Assembly: GCA_005882315.1 (NCBI GenBank)
Contig: VBAR01000003.1
Location: forward strand, 1-64,000
Direction: 5' to 3'
DNA length: 64,000 nt
Origin: Bacteroidota bacterium
GTDB taxonomy: Bacteria > Bacteroidota > Bacteroidia > Chitinophagales > Chitinophagaceae
Positions 50,886 to 60,191 of this stretch are shown piece after piece. The position numbers and the translations under genes are program-made. A model generated the notes under the pieces. The model made no database searches and was not told where the DNA came from. It was given only the letters and a program-made list of their open reading frames with translations. Position 1 is the first letter of the stretch, and each line of letters begins with the position of its first letter.

Positions 50886-53714
50886 TCAAATTAATGTAGC
50901 ATCTACCAAATACAAAACCGATTCATAGTTTTTACCGACCGCTTCACTCATTGCCATTTCACAGGTTTTTGTAGAAGAATAATAACCTTCATATGTTGCA
51001 TTCTTTACTTCATCTGCCTCGGCTGAGGTTGCCGATGCAGTCAATTCAGGGAAAAGAAAACCTCTGTCGCCGGCCATACCGCAACAGCCTGCTGTTTTAG
51101 GAACACTAACATTTTCTGAAAAGCAGGAAGCGATCTTTAAAAATTTATTTTCAATACCCATTTTCTGTAATGAACAAACCGGGTGTAATACAATGCTTTT
51201 CTTTTTTTGTACCGATAGATTTTTAGGAAGAATGTAATCATGCAAATAATCAATACTATCTATGATGCGTAAGCCATCGAATCGTTCTTTATTGTCTTGC
51301 GTAAGTACAGGTCGAAGATGTTGTAATGTGTAAGTACAAGAACTGATATCCATCACTACCGGATATTTACCTGTGCCAGTTATCTTCCACAGATGATCAA
51401 TAATTTTGTTCGCCGTAAATTGAAATGCTTTCCCATATCCTTTGGATGAATATATCTGACCGCAACAGGTACCGATGATATTATTAGCAATGATCACATT
51501 CACACCAGCTTTTTCAGAAACACTTAAAAATGTTTCCATAATATTTTTCTTTCCATCGGCAGATACACCCATTAGCCGGGAAATACATCCAGGAAAATAA
51601 ACGATCGAATCATTGATTGCCGAAATAGCAAATTTATTTTTTAAGGATTTTAAAGATGGGGGAGAACCTAATTGTTCTGTCCATAATGGAAACGATGGAA
51701 TGATCTTCCGTATTCCTTTTGTTAAGTGAAACATCGCCTTCTTACCGGCAAACTTATTGAAACCCGTTCCTGCTTTTAATGCAAACCTTGTTGTTCTTTC
51801 TACAAGTCCAAAATTTTTTGCAACAAACAAAGCAACGCTATTAGACAATGAAGAATGATTTTCTCTTCTTAGACGTTTAACAAGGTCGCCGGTATTAATA
51901 TCAACGGGGCAAGCTGTTGCACACATACCATCTACTGCACAGGTATCAAGCCCGTCATACTGGTATTGCTTCAGCAGTTCTTTGTAATCATTTTGTTCAC
52001 CGGCATTTTTTAATTGTACCAATGCACGACGTACAACAATTCTTCTTCTTGGCGTCAGTGTAAGATCACGACTGGGACATTTATGTTCACAATAGCCACA
52101 CTCGATACATTTATCTACTTCTTCTTCAACAGGCGGTAGTAGCTTCAGATTTTTTATATGTACTTCTTTGTCTTCATTAATTATGACGCCGGGATTCAGC
52201 AGGTTAAAAGGGTCGGCTGCGGCTTTGATGCGTTTCATAATTCTATAAGCATCGCCACCCCATTCTGTTTCTACAAATGGCGCCATATTCCGGCCGGTGC
52301 CGTGTTCGGCTTTTAATGTTCCGTTATATTTTGTTACTACTATCTCAACTACTTCACGCATAAAACGATCATAGCGTTCTATCTCTGTAGCCGTATCAAA
52401 AGCCTGTGTAACTACAAAATGAATATTGCCATCTTTTGCGTGGCCGAAAATGATAGCATTGTCATATTCGTATTTTTTGAAAGAGGTTTGTAAGTCAAGT
52501 ATCGCATCTCCTAATGTTTCAAGCGGGAAAGCAATATCTTCTAATATAACTGTAGTGCCGCTGGCACGTACTGCTCCTACGGCAGGAAACAATCCTTTAC
52601 GAACCTTCCATAAAAAATTTATTTGCTCCGGGTCGCTGGTGAATTCAGGTTTATTTAATAATGAAAGCTGGTTTGAATATTGAAGAAAATTACCGACTCT
52701 TGATTCTAATTTTTCAGTTGTTTGTTCCTGGAATTCGATGAGTAAAGCAGCAGCTGTTTCCTGCAAAGTTTTTACGAAGGGATCAATGCCTTTCATATTT
52801 TCAACTGCACGCAAAGATGCACGGTCCATTAATTCCACCATTTCAGCGCCGGAATTTATTAGGGGAATGATTGCTTTGCAGGCAGAATAAATATCAGGGA
52901 AAAATAAAAGCGAAGTTGATTTGCATGGCAGATCAGGAATAGTTTGCATTACAGCTTCAGCAATAAAGGCCAGTGTGCCTTCTGCACCGATAAGGAGATG
53001 AGCAAATATGTCAAAAGGATGATCATAGTCTAAAAATGCATTCAGTGAATAACCAACTGTGTTTTTTGTTTTGTATTTAAAACGGATTTTGTCATGAAGC
53101 GATTGATTTGCCCTTATTTCATTACGAAGACTTTTTAATTCAGTGAAAAGCTCCGGGCATTCAATTTCAAAATTCTTATAGTCAGTTTCTTTTTCAGTTG
53201 TAAATATTTTTCCATCAGGTAAAATAAAACGGATATGTTTTGCTGTATGATAGGAATTGTATTTCACTCCACAGCACATACCACTTGAATTGTTGGAAAG
53301 TATACCACCCATCATAGCAGCGCTGATACTGGAAGGATCGGGGCCGATCTTGGTCTTATATTTTTTCAGGTATGCATTTACCATGGCGCCGGTAATACCC
53401 GGCTGCACTCTTACTTTCTTTCCTTCTTCTTCAATTTTTATCCTGTTCCAGAACCGGCTCAGGTCAACAAGAATACCATCTGTAATAGACTGGCCGGATA
53501 AACTGCTGCCACCCGTACGGAATACCAGCGGAGTTTTAGAATTATGAGAAAAATTAAAAAGCAATCTGATTTCTTCTTCACTTACAGGCTGCACGATTGC
53601 TTTTGGTAAAAGATAATAGAATCCTGCATCCGAAGCATAGGATACCCTGTCGATAAGCCGCGACTTAATTCTTTCTTCAGGGAGTATTTGTTGCAGGCCT
53701 TGTATAATGTCCAT
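50886..53714 (-). CDS. FAD-linked oxidase/Fe-S/CCG-domain protein (D-2-hydroxyacid dehydrogenase type)
   Basis: 942 residues. N-terminal FAD-binding type 4 domain (VFRTGGSSLSGQSITDGI), FAD-oxidase C-terminal domain (FGHAKDGNIHFVVTQ; KAEHGTGRNMAPF), two 4Fe-4S motifs (CIECGYCEHKCPS, CAVDGMCATACPV) and two CCG domains (GTCCGQIYSS; AGCCGMAGDRG). This is the YdiJ/D-lactate dehydrogenase-like plan, feeding electrons from a D-2-hydroxyacid; substrate not decided. All motifs intact. Confidence 0.92.
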   Translation of the reverse strand: MDIIQGLQQILPEERIKSRLIDRVSYASDAGFYYLLPKAIVQPVSEEEIRLLFNFSHNSKTPLVFRTGGSSLSGQSITDGILVDLSRFWNRIKIEEEGKKVRVQPGITGAMVNAYLKKYKTKIGPDPSSISAAMMGGILSNNSSGMCCGVKYNSYHTAKHIRFILPDGKIFTTEKETDYKNFEIECPELFTELKSLRNEIRANQSLHDKIRFKYKTKNTVGYSLNAFLDYDHPFDIFAHLLIGAEGTLAFIAEAVMQTIPDLPCKSTSLLFFPDIYSACKAIIPLINSGAEMVELMDRASLRAVENMKGIDPFVKTLQETAAALLIEFQEQTTEKLESRVGNFLQYSNQLSLLNKPEFTSDPEQINFLWKVRKGLFPAVGAVRASGTTVILEDIAFPLETLGDAILDLQTSFKKYEYDNAIIFGHAKDGNIHFVVTQAFDTATEIERYDRFMREVVEIVVTKYNGTLKAEHGTGRNMAPFVETEWGGDAYRIMKRIKAAADPFNLLNPGVIINEDKEVHIKNLKLLPPVEEEVDKCIECGYCEHKCPSRDLTLTPRRRIVVRRALVQLKNAGEQNDYKELLKQYQYDGLDTCAVDGMCATACPVDINTGDLVKRLRRENHSSLSNSVALFVAKNFGLVERTTRFALKAGTGFNKFAGKKAMFHLTKGIRKIIPSFPLWTEQLGSPPSLKSLKNKFAISAINDSIVYFPGCISRLMGVSADGKKNIMETFLSVSEKAGVNVIIANNIIGTCCGQIYSSKGYGKAFQFTANKIIDHLWKITGTGKYPVVMDISSCTYTLQHLRPVLTQDNKERFDGLRIIDSIDYLHDYILPKNLSVQKKKSIVLHPVCSLQKMGIENKFLKIASCFSENVSVPKTAGCCGMAGDRGFLFPELTASATSAEADEVKNATYEGYYSSTKTCEMAMSEAVGKNYESVLYLVDATLI

Positions 53715-53783
53715 GAATGATTCAATAAAGTAACGGTGTTAAGATAAAGAATTTCTTACTTTTCCTTGCTGTATTCAATTCGA

Positions 53784-54293
53784 TCACCTCGTTAATGAAA
53801 CTATCAATTCTTTATGTTGCGGATATTGTTTGGTCAGTTTGACTCTGTCACCCATTTCAAAATCAGCAAAATCAAAACCCGGCGAAACAGTACATCCCAC
53901 CAATGCATAGCTACTTCCGGTTTTCAATCTTGATGCAAACCAGTTGCCTGATTTAATAACGCAAAAAGGAGATTCACCATTTTCGGGATTCTTTCCAAGC
54001 CGATGTTCTGTCAATTCCCCTTGCTTGTTTATTTCATAAATGCATAAGGTATCACCATCATAAAAATGCCATAACTCATCGGATCGTATGCGGTGAAACG
54101 CCGAGAAATCATTTTGTCGCAATAGGTAGTAAATATGTGTGCAGCTATTTCTATCGCCGGAAAAATTCTCAGGCAATGATGATCGGGGAATTATCAGATC
54201 TGCAGTATATATTCTTGCATAAGCCCCGCCTTCAGGATGGGGTTGCAGTTGCAGGTGCTTTATCCAGTAATCTGCGTTATGCTGGGTCATCAA
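53784..54293 (-). CDS. Cupin_5/DUF985-family protein
   Basis: 169 residues. HLQLQPHPEGGAYARIYTAD, YYLLRQNDFSAFHRIRSDELWHFYDGDTL (cupin core with His/Glu ligands) and SPGFDFADFEMGDR. Single cupin of unknown function; probably binds a metal. Its start overlaps the end of the HU/SPOR-like gene by 4 bp, so the two are cotranscribed. Confidence 0.88.
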   Translation of the reverse strand: MMTQHNADYWIKHLQLQPHPEGGAYARIYTADLIIPRSSLPENFSGDRNSCTHIYYLLRQNDFSAFHRIRSDELWHFYDGDTLCIYEINKQGELTEHRLGKNPENGESPFCVIKSGNWFASRLKTGSSYALVGCTVSPGFDFADFEMGDRVKLTKQYPQHKELIVSLTR

Positions 54294-55240
54294 TTTTTAT
54301 GTTCAATAAAAACTCTTCGTCCGTTTAATGCAGTGATAGAGTCAAGTGCCCTGGCAGTATCTGTTGTAGCTACAGGCATCAATACGTATAATTTATAATT
54401 CACTGAGTCTTTTGTTTCCATCTGTATCGGCCATCCATTTTCTTTTAGCTGGTTGAACCGTTTGAAGGCACGCATGGCTTGAAACTGGTCAACAACAAAT
54501 TTATAGTTGACTTCAGTAGTTTGTGATTGAGTGGTTGGCTGAATCGCCGTATCTGGTTTAATCGTAGAACTGTCAATTACTATTGTTCCATTTTCATTTC
54601 CAGGTTCTGTATTTTCTGTATCAATTACTGCTTCTTTCTCCGATGTTCTTTTGTACAGGTAGTAACCGCCAAGTATAACCAGGCCTAGCCCTAATAAAAT
54701 GAATAATGCGATCATTGGTTTGCGCCAGTTTATTTGTTTAGGTGCTTTTAAAAACACTGATTTAAAATCCGGCATATCAGCAGAACTTCCTGTTTCCATG
54801 CTCATATTGCGTTCAGCAATTCTTTCTGGCAAAGCGATGCCTTGTATAAATGAATAGTTTCCTTCTTTATTTTTTGAAACTGTACCAATGCCATCGAATG
54901 CATAGGATTTCCCGATATTTAAAAATTGGTGTACGATCTCAAGCTGGCTTTCAAGATCAGAAGCAGCCAGCGTTTTCATTTTCCCCGTATGTTTTGATAT
55001 ATACTCAATAAGCCCGTCATCGGTTTTTGTTGCCGTATTGCTTTCAAAGGTTATAGTTCCCGCAACATCAGATTTTGACTTACTGTCCGGATCGGGGTTA
55101 TATGAAGAATCAAGAAAGAAACTGCCGATACCCTGAATGCTGAGTTTCTTATTGGCAACCAGGTAGTCGGCTAATTGTTGTGCTAATTTCAAAGTTTGGA
55201 TTTTAAGGCTCAAGATAGAATTTTTTATCAGCCCCGTCAA
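54290..55240 (-). CDS. HU-domain membrane protein with SPOR-like C-terminus
   Basis: 316 residues. N-terminal region (LKLAQQLADYLVANKKLSIQ, then GIGSFFL and later KSYAFDGIGTVSKNKEG) matches the tandem HU domains of the CCDC81-like bacterial family; a TM helix lies near 174-194 (MIALFILLGLGLVILGGYYL); the C-terminal ~70 residues look like a SPOR-type peptidoglycan-binding domain. So a DNA-binding-like domain faces the cytoplasm and a wall-binding one the periplasm. Start uncertain: TTG at residues 1, 10 or 17; only TTGs are available. Confidence 0.75.
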   Translation of the reverse strand: MTGLIKNSILSLKIQTLKLAQQLADYLVANKKLSIQGIGSFFLDSSYNPDPDSKSKSDVAGTITFESNTATKTDDGLIEYISKHTGKMKTLAASDLESQLEIVHQFLNIGKSYAFDGIGTVSKNKEGNYSFIQGIALPERIAERNMSMETGSSADMPDFKSVFLKAPKQINWRKPMIALFILLGLGLVILGGYYLYKRTSEKEAVIDTENTEPGNENGTIVIDSSTIKPDTAIQPTTQSQTTEVNYKFVVDQFQAMRAFKRFNQLKENGWPIQMETKDSVNYKLYVLMPVATTDTARALDSITALNGRRVFIEHKN

Positions 55241-55257
55241 GCTTAGTTGACTTAAGT

Positions 55258-55265
55258 TAATTTTG
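55258..55265 (+). promoter_or_regulatory. -7 element, near-leaderless transcript
   Basis: TAATTTTG fits TAnnTTTG and lies 7 bp before the ATG at 55273, so the transcript would start at or one base from the start codon. Confidence 0.35.
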
Positions 55266-55272
55266 CCACCAA

Positions 55273-55593
55273 ATGCTTACACAACAGGAAAAGGACTTTA
55301 TTGTTTACTGGGAAAACAACCGTGAACGTAGAAAAAAAGTCATTAAACAGCTTTTTATAGGATTGCCTCTTGGGACCTTATTGGTAGCTCTTATTCTTAT
55401 AAGTTCCCTGTCGGGCTGGTATAAAAGAGCCGTTATGGAAATTAATTTCGACTCATCATTAATAATTGTTTTATTGATTGCTTCGCTGCTTATTGTGGCG
55501 TTTATCGTTGTATTTTCTGTACGTCACAGGTGGGAAATGGATGAGCAGCAGTACCTCGAATTAAAAGCCCGGGAGAAGAAAAACAACATTTAA
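55273..55593 (+). CDS. Small membrane protein, unknown
   Basis: 106 residues, two hydrophobic segments (about 27-45 and 62-85) with charged ends. No family recognised. Divergent from the HU-domain gene. Confidence 0.65.
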   Translation: MLTQQEKDFIVYWENNRERRKKVIKQLFIGLPLGTLLVALILISSLSGWYKRAVMEINFDSSLIIVLLIASLLIVAFIVVFSVRHRWEMDEQQYLELKAREKKNNI

Positions 55594-55647
55594 CAATTCA
55601 TCGGGGCAGCATATTTATCTTGCCGGTGGTCAATAGGGCAGAACACC

Positions 55648-55655
55648 TATATTTG
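55648..55655 (+). promoter_or_regulatory. -7 element for FKBP gene
   Basis: TATATTTG lies 15 bp before the ATG at 55671 and inside the reading-frame extension toward 55620, which rules that upstream start out if this promoter is used. Confidence 0.4.
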
Positions 55656-55670
55656 CGCAAAATTTTTCCA

Positions 55671-56177
55671 ATGACCCGAAAACTTTTAGTTTTTTTAATT
55701 TTTAGCGTTGTATTCCTCCAGTTTTCATGTCTTAAGACGAATAAGGATTGTGAGTTTAAGCCCTGCGAATTTGTGGCGCCTGCTGCAGAATCACAGGAAG
55801 TGAGTGCGTACCTCGGTGCAAATGGCCTCCCTGGTACAAAGCACTGCAGCGGAATGTATTATAATATCAGCAATCCAGGTACTGGCAAATCACCTGATGG
55901 TTGCTCGTATGTAAACGTAAAGTATAGAGGTTATACAACCACCAATCCCATTCCATTTGATGAAAAGACAACTGCTCAACTCATCAATCTGAATCAGGTA
56001 ATAACCGGTTGGAGATCTGGTATTCCTTTATTGAAGGAAGGTGGCATAATGACGCTTTATGTTCCTCCTTATCTCGGTTATGGCACCCAGCCGTTGAAAG
56101 ACCCTAGTGGTAATGTAATTATTCCAGGTAATTCTATTCTCATTTTTGATATTGAGCTTGTGACGGTTGAACGTTAA
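55671..56177 (+). CDS. FKBP-type peptidyl-prolyl isomerase lipoprotein
   Basis: 168 residues from MTRKLLVFLIFSVVFLQFSC, a lipobox signal; longer frame to 55620 rejected. The FKBP domain is visible in the C-terminal half: LNQVITGWRSGIPLLKEGG, MTLYVPPYLGYGTQ, NSILIFDIELV. Accelerates proline isomerisation of exported proteins. Terminator 25 bp after the stop. Confidence 0.9.
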   Translation: MTRKLLVFLIFSVVFLQFSCLKTNKDCEFKPCEFVAPAAESQEVSAYLGANGLPGTKHCSGMYYNISNPGTGKSPDGCSYVNVKYRGYTTTNPIPFDEKTTAQLINLNQVITGWRSGIPLLKEGGIMTLYVPPYLGYGTQPLKDPSGNVIIPGNSILIFDIELVTVER

Positions 56178-56202
56178 AAACCGATACTAGCTGCTAACAA
56201 AG

Positions 56203-56232
56203 AGCCGCCCCTAATAAGGCGGCTTCTTTATT
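56203..56232 (+). terminator. Terminator after FKBP gene
   Basis: Stem AGCCGCC/GGCGGCT with an 8-nt loop, then TCTTTATTTAT. Confidence 0.75.
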
Positions 56233-56240
56233 TATATTTG
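56233..56240 (+). promoter_or_regulatory. -7 element for sdaA
   Basis: TATATTTG, 15 bp before the TTG start at 56256, so a very short leader. Directly abuts the preceding terminator. Confidence 0.4.
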
Positions 56241-56255
56241 TAAAAATCTATCCGT

Positions 56256-57683
56256 TTGTCACACGAAGCCATTTCAGTTTTTGATATTCTTAAAATAGGT
56301 GTGGGACCATCCAGTTCGCATACGCTTGGCCCATGGAGGGCTGCGCAAAAATTTGTTCAGTCTATTTCAGACAAGAACTTATTACAGCAGGTAACTACAG
56401 TCCGTGTATTATTGTATGGTTCACTGGCAAAAACCGGCAAAGGCCATGGTACAGATATAGCAGTTCAATTAGGCTTATGCGGCGAGGATCCTGTAACCTT
56501 TGATGTTAATGCGATCAACAGCCGTATTGCTGATATCGCATCCATGAAAGAGATCCTGCTGGGAGGTTTGCATGAAGTACAATTTGATCCCCATAATGAT
56601 ATTGAATTTTTATTCAGCGAATCATTGCCCTTTCATCCGAATGCAGTTACATTTTTAGCCGAGTGCAGAAATGGCGAAGCCATCTCAGAAACTTTTTACA
56701 GTATAGGTGGTGGGTTTGTAGTAAAAGAGGGAGAGGAGAAAGGTTCTTTAGCCGATGTACAGTTGCCATTCCCTGTGAATAATGCGAATGATCTATTGCA
56801 TTGGTGTATGAAAACCGGCATGTCGATAAGTGAAGTGGTAATGGAAAACGAAACGGCCTGGCGCGGCGAAAAAGAAACCCGTGATGGAATGCTAAATATC
56901 TGGAATGTGATGCGTGACTGTATTTACCGTGGCTGTCATACAGAAGGTATCTTACCGGGTGGATTGAATGTAAAACGTCGGGCAGCAGAGTTGAATAAAA
57001 AATTATTAAGCGGTAAAAAATATAATGACTATGATGACTGGATGGCTGCCATCCGTGCCGGTGGCAATTCTTTTAAATATACGTTAGATTGGGTAAGTTG
57101 TTTTGCTTTGGCGGTAAATGAAGAGAACGCATCTTTTGGTCGTGTTGTAACAGCACCAACCAATGGAGCTGCCGGCGTTATACCCGCAGTTTTACAATAC
57201 CATATAATTTTTGGTGATGGCAATACGGATGATAAGATCATTCGCTTTCTCATGACAGCGGCCGAGATCGGAAGTATTTTTAAAAAAGGCGCAACACTTT
57301 CCGCAGCAATGGGTGGCTGCCAGGCAGAGATTGGTGTATCATCGGCAATGGCTGCAGCTGCATTGGCCGAGAGCATGGGCGGTACACAGAAACAGGTTAT
57401 GATGGCTGCAGAGATCGCCATGGAACATCATCTTGGTCTTACTTGCGATCCGATTGGAGGATTAGTACAGGTGCCTTGTATCGAACGAAATACAATGGGT
57501 GCCATAAAAGCAATTACTGCTGCACAGCTAGCATTGCAGGGTTCTCCCGATTATGCAAAAGTTTCTCTTGATGCTGTAATAAAAACCATGTGGGATACTG
57601 CAAAGGATATGGATCACAAATACAAAGAAACGGCTGATGGCGGCCTGGCAATAAATGTACCGCTTAGCTTGCCGGAATGCTGA
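56256..57683 (+). CDS. sdaA: L-serine ammonia-lyase
   Basis: 475 residues from a TTG start giving [20 protein letters not shown]. Single-chain iron-sulfur serine deaminase (serine to pyruvate and ammonia): [32 protein letters not shown], and cluster Cys in [16 protein letters not shown]. All expected blocks present. Confidence 0.95.
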   Translation: MSHEAISVFDILKIGVGPSSSHTLGPWRAAQKFVQSISDKNLLQQVTTVRVLLYGSLAKTGKGHGTDIAVQLGLCGEDPVTFDVNAINSRIADIASMKEILLGGLHEVQFDPHNDIEFLFSESLPFHPNAVTFLAECRNGEAISETFYSIGGGFVVKEGEEKGSLADVQLPFPVNNANDLLHWCMKTGMSISEVVMENETAWRGEKETRDGMLNIWNVMRDCIYRGCHTEGILPGGLNVKRRAAELNKKLLSGKKYNDYDDWMAAIRAGGNSFKYTLDWVSCFALAVNEENASFGRVVTAPTNGAAGVIPAVLQYHIIFGDGNTDDKIIRFLMTAAEIGSIFKKGATLSAAMGGCQAEIGVSSAMAAAALAESMGGTQKQVMMAAEIAMEHHLGLTCDPIGGLVQVPCIERNTMGAIKAITAAQLALQGSPDYAKVSLDAVIKTMWDTAKDMDHKYKETADGGLAINVPLSLPEC

Positions 57684-57725
57684 GTGCTTTTCCAGCCTAA
57701 CCCCCATATTTTCGACAAATAAAAT

Positions 57726-57754
57726 AATACTACTTACGTGGTATTGGTAGCCAA
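57726..57754 (+). promoter_or_regulatory. Paired inverted repeats upstream of the DUF4062 gene
   Basis: AATACTAC-TTAC-GTGGTATT (57726-57745, one G-T pair) is followed by TTGG-TAG-CCAA (57744-57754). They lie about 40-65 bp before the first gene of the DUF4062-MoxR operon and could be an operator or an RNA hairpin. Confidence 0.3.
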
Positions 57755-57790
57755 TGTTTAAATGTTTAATTTTTAGGCAGGAAAAGGCCC

Positions 57791-59101
57791 ATGCCTCGCA
57801 CCATTTATATATCATCAGTTTTCTCTGAGTTTAAAGAGATACGTAAAGTCATTCGCCAAAAACTGAATGAGAATAGGAAGCTTTACACGTTTATAGGCAT
57901 GGAAGATTATGGAAGTGAAGACCGTGGAGCCCTTGATAAATGTGTGGAAGATGTAATGAGTGCTGACTTTTACATCCTTATCCTGGGTACATCTTACGGC
58001 AGTAAAGCCGAGATTGATGATGCAATGAAAGAGAGACTTCAGAAAGTACTTAGAGAAGATCTTAACCAGGAGTTGAAGGAACTGCGCTCATATACACATT
58101 GGGAGCATATTACCGCTATAAAAAGAAAGAAAACCGATAAACGGCTGGAGCGAAAAATTTATATAAAACAGCCAGAAGGTTGTGATGAATTTTGTGATGA
58201 AGTTAAACAGTGGCGGAATGATGCACTGGTAGATAAAATACTTTGTAAGTTCTTTAGTAAAGACGAAGAACTCCCCCAGTTATTGCTTGACGATCTGAAT
58301 GAATACATTGATAGAAAATCCCGTGACACAAAAGACTTCGATCTGCGGTATAAATGTGATTGGGTGGAACCAGAAGATTTTTTTCTAAACAATCTATTGC
58401 CTCAACCAGTTCAATGTTTCCTTTTGCATAGCCATAACCGGAATATGCCCGCAAATTTTATTAAAAGAAAAAAACTGGATTTTGAAGCGAAGCAGAATCA
58501 TGTTATGTTACTGGAGTTGCAATTGCCCCGTACTTTATCTGACGCCAAAGATGTAGAGTCCCTGGAAAAAAAATTTAAAACAGCCATTTTTAAAAAACTG
58601 GATGACGGACATAAGTTCATGAAGCCGGATGATATTACAATACCCGGTTTGCTGGGATTACTTGAACAAAAAAAGATGAAGTACCTTATTATTACCTGGG
58701 AAGTAGAACGAAACTTCTGGACAAAGGAGTTATTAAAACCCCTGATTGAGTCCTTTCATAAAAAATGCGTTTTATATAACGAACAGTTCAACTCAGATAA
58801 GCAGATCATTTTTTTTGCTATGGCAAAATATATTGATGATCCTACTATTGCCGAACAACTTTTCGATGAAAAAGTAAAAGGATTATCCTTTGGTTATGTA
58901 ATGCCCAAACTCCCAAAAATAACCAAATACGATGTACTTGACTGGTTGGAGGATTTTAATATTGAACCTAATCCTGATAAAGCTGAAAAAATGATAGCCC
59001 AATTAATTGAGGGAGGTGATCAACCGGAATTTGAAAAATTTATGTCTGAACTGGATGGCCCTTTGAAAGAGATGATTGATAAATCTGAAAATTTAAAATA
59101 A
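57791..59101 (+). CDS. DUF4062 protein with STAND-like C-terminal half
   Basis: 436 residues, no signal or membrane helix. N-terminal DUF4062 domain: TIYISSVFSEFKEIRKVI (4-21), MEDYGSEDRG (37-46), YILILGTSYGS (61-71), related in fold to nucleotide-sugar/TIR-like sensors. From about residue 205 the helical/strand pattern (CFLLHSHNRNMPANFIKR; KYLIITWEVERNFW) resembles an inactive STAND domain with no Walker A motif. First gene of the operon with the MoxR ATPase, 6 bp apart. Probably the sensing subunit (inference). Confidence 0.75.
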   Translation: MPRTIYISSVFSEFKEIRKVIRQKLNENRKLYTFIGMEDYGSEDRGALDKCVEDVMSADFYILILGTSYGSKAEIDDAMKERLQKVLREDLNQELKELRSYTHWEHITAIKRKKTDKRLERKIYIKQPEGCDEFCDEVKQWRNDALVDKILCKFFSKDEELPQLLLDDLNEYIDRKSRDTKDFDLRYKCDWVEPEDFFLNNLLPQPVQCFLLHSHNRNMPANFIKRKKLDFEAKQNHVMLLELQLPRTLSDAKDVESLEKKFKTAIFKKLDDGHKFMKPDDITIPGLLGLLEQKKMKYLIITWEVERNFWTKELLKPLIESFHKKCVLYNEQFNSDKQIIFFAMAKYIDDPTIAEQLFDEKVKGLSFGYVMPKLPKITKYDVLDWLEDFNIEPNPDKAEKMIAQLIEGGDQPEFEKFMSELDGPLKEMIDKSENLK

Positions 59102-59107
59102 CATACT

Positions 59108-60181
59108 ATGTATGAGTTAAAAAATATCCGGACAACAGAAGATAACAATCCGGCTGATTATGTAATTGCCGATGACGGTCTCTCCGAAGCTGTTAAGATG
59201 GCGATATGGTTACAGAAGCCTTTGTTATTAACCGGGGCACCCGGAACCGGTAAAACACAACTGGCCAGGAGGATTGCATTCGACTTATTTAACCTGGATG
59301 CAAAAGAGCTCGGCGGAGCCGCACCTTTTTCAAAAGAACCTTTGCAGTTTGATACAAAAACGACTTCAGCATCCTCTGATCTGTATTATACTTATGATGC
59401 AATAGGGCATTTTCAAAAACGACATGCAGGTGATGATGGAGGAAATCTTTCACCACATCCTTACATTAAACTGAATGCACTGGGCGAAGCCATTTTACAA
59501 ACACATGGCAAAAAAGCCATACTTGCAAATGACAAGCTCAGCGATCTCCGGGGTTTACAAGGCTTTAATGACCTTGCCGATGAGCCGCAAAGCAGTGTTG
59601 TACTGATTGATGAAATTGATAAAGCTCCCCGTGATTTTCCTAATGATCTGCTTGCACAGATCGAGCATATGTTTTTTAGCATTCCTGAGTTAGGTAAAAA
59701 AATAAACCGTGCAGCTGATAAAGATTCGTCTGCCCGCATTGTTGTTTTTATGACAAGCAATTTTGAAAAAAATCTTCCGGATGCATTCTTACGTCGCTGT
59801 TTATTTTATCATATTGCCTCACCGGATGAAACACAACTATTACGGATCGTTTGTAGCAGGATGGCGCCATGGCTGGATAAAAGAAAGAATGGGAATAATG
59901 ATCAAAATGGATTGAGTGATACACTTAAGGAAAAATTCAAAACAGTGATCAAAAAATTTGAGGAATATAAATTACAGATGGTTGATAAAAAGGCGGCCAC
60001 TTCGGAGTTGCTGGAATGGATAAAAGTGCTGGAGGTGGAAGGCTTTTTTAAGAATGATCTTGACTTTACTAAGCTTTCTGATGATCAGAAAACGATTCTT
60101 AAATACTCTTTTCCCATCCTTGCAAAAAGTAAAGATGATTTACAAATGCTCGTCAATGATAAAATATTGTCTGCTATATAA
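59108..60181 (+). CDS. MoxR-type AAA+ ATPase
   Basis: 357 residues. Walker A GAPGTGKT (43-50), Walker B VVLIDEIDKAPRDF (164-177), sensor-1 FMTSNFEKNLPDAFLRRC with Arg finger RR. MoxR ATPases usually remodel or activate vWA-domain partners; such a partner is encoded immediately downstream. 6 bp after the DUF4062 gene, 10 bp before the giant ORF, so almost certainly one operon. Confidence 0.92.
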   Translation: MYELKNIRTTEDNNPADYVIADDGLSEAVKMAIWLQKPLLLTGAPGTGKTQLARRIAFDLFNLDAKELGGAAPFSKEPLQFDTKTTSASSDLYYTYDAIGHFQKRHAGDDGGNLSPHPYIKLNALGEAILQTHGKKAILANDKLSDLRGLQGFNDLADEPQSSVVLIDEIDKAPRDFPNDLLAQIEHMFFSIPELGKKINRAADKDSSARIVVFMTSNFEKNLPDAFLRRCLFYHIASPDETQLLRIVCSRMAPWLDKRKNGNNDQNGLSDTLKEKFKTVIKKFEEYKLQMVDKKAATSELLEWIKVLEVEGFFKNDLDFTKLSDDQKTILKYSFPILAKSKDDLQMLVNDKILSAI

Positions 60182-60191
60182 ACATTAAACT

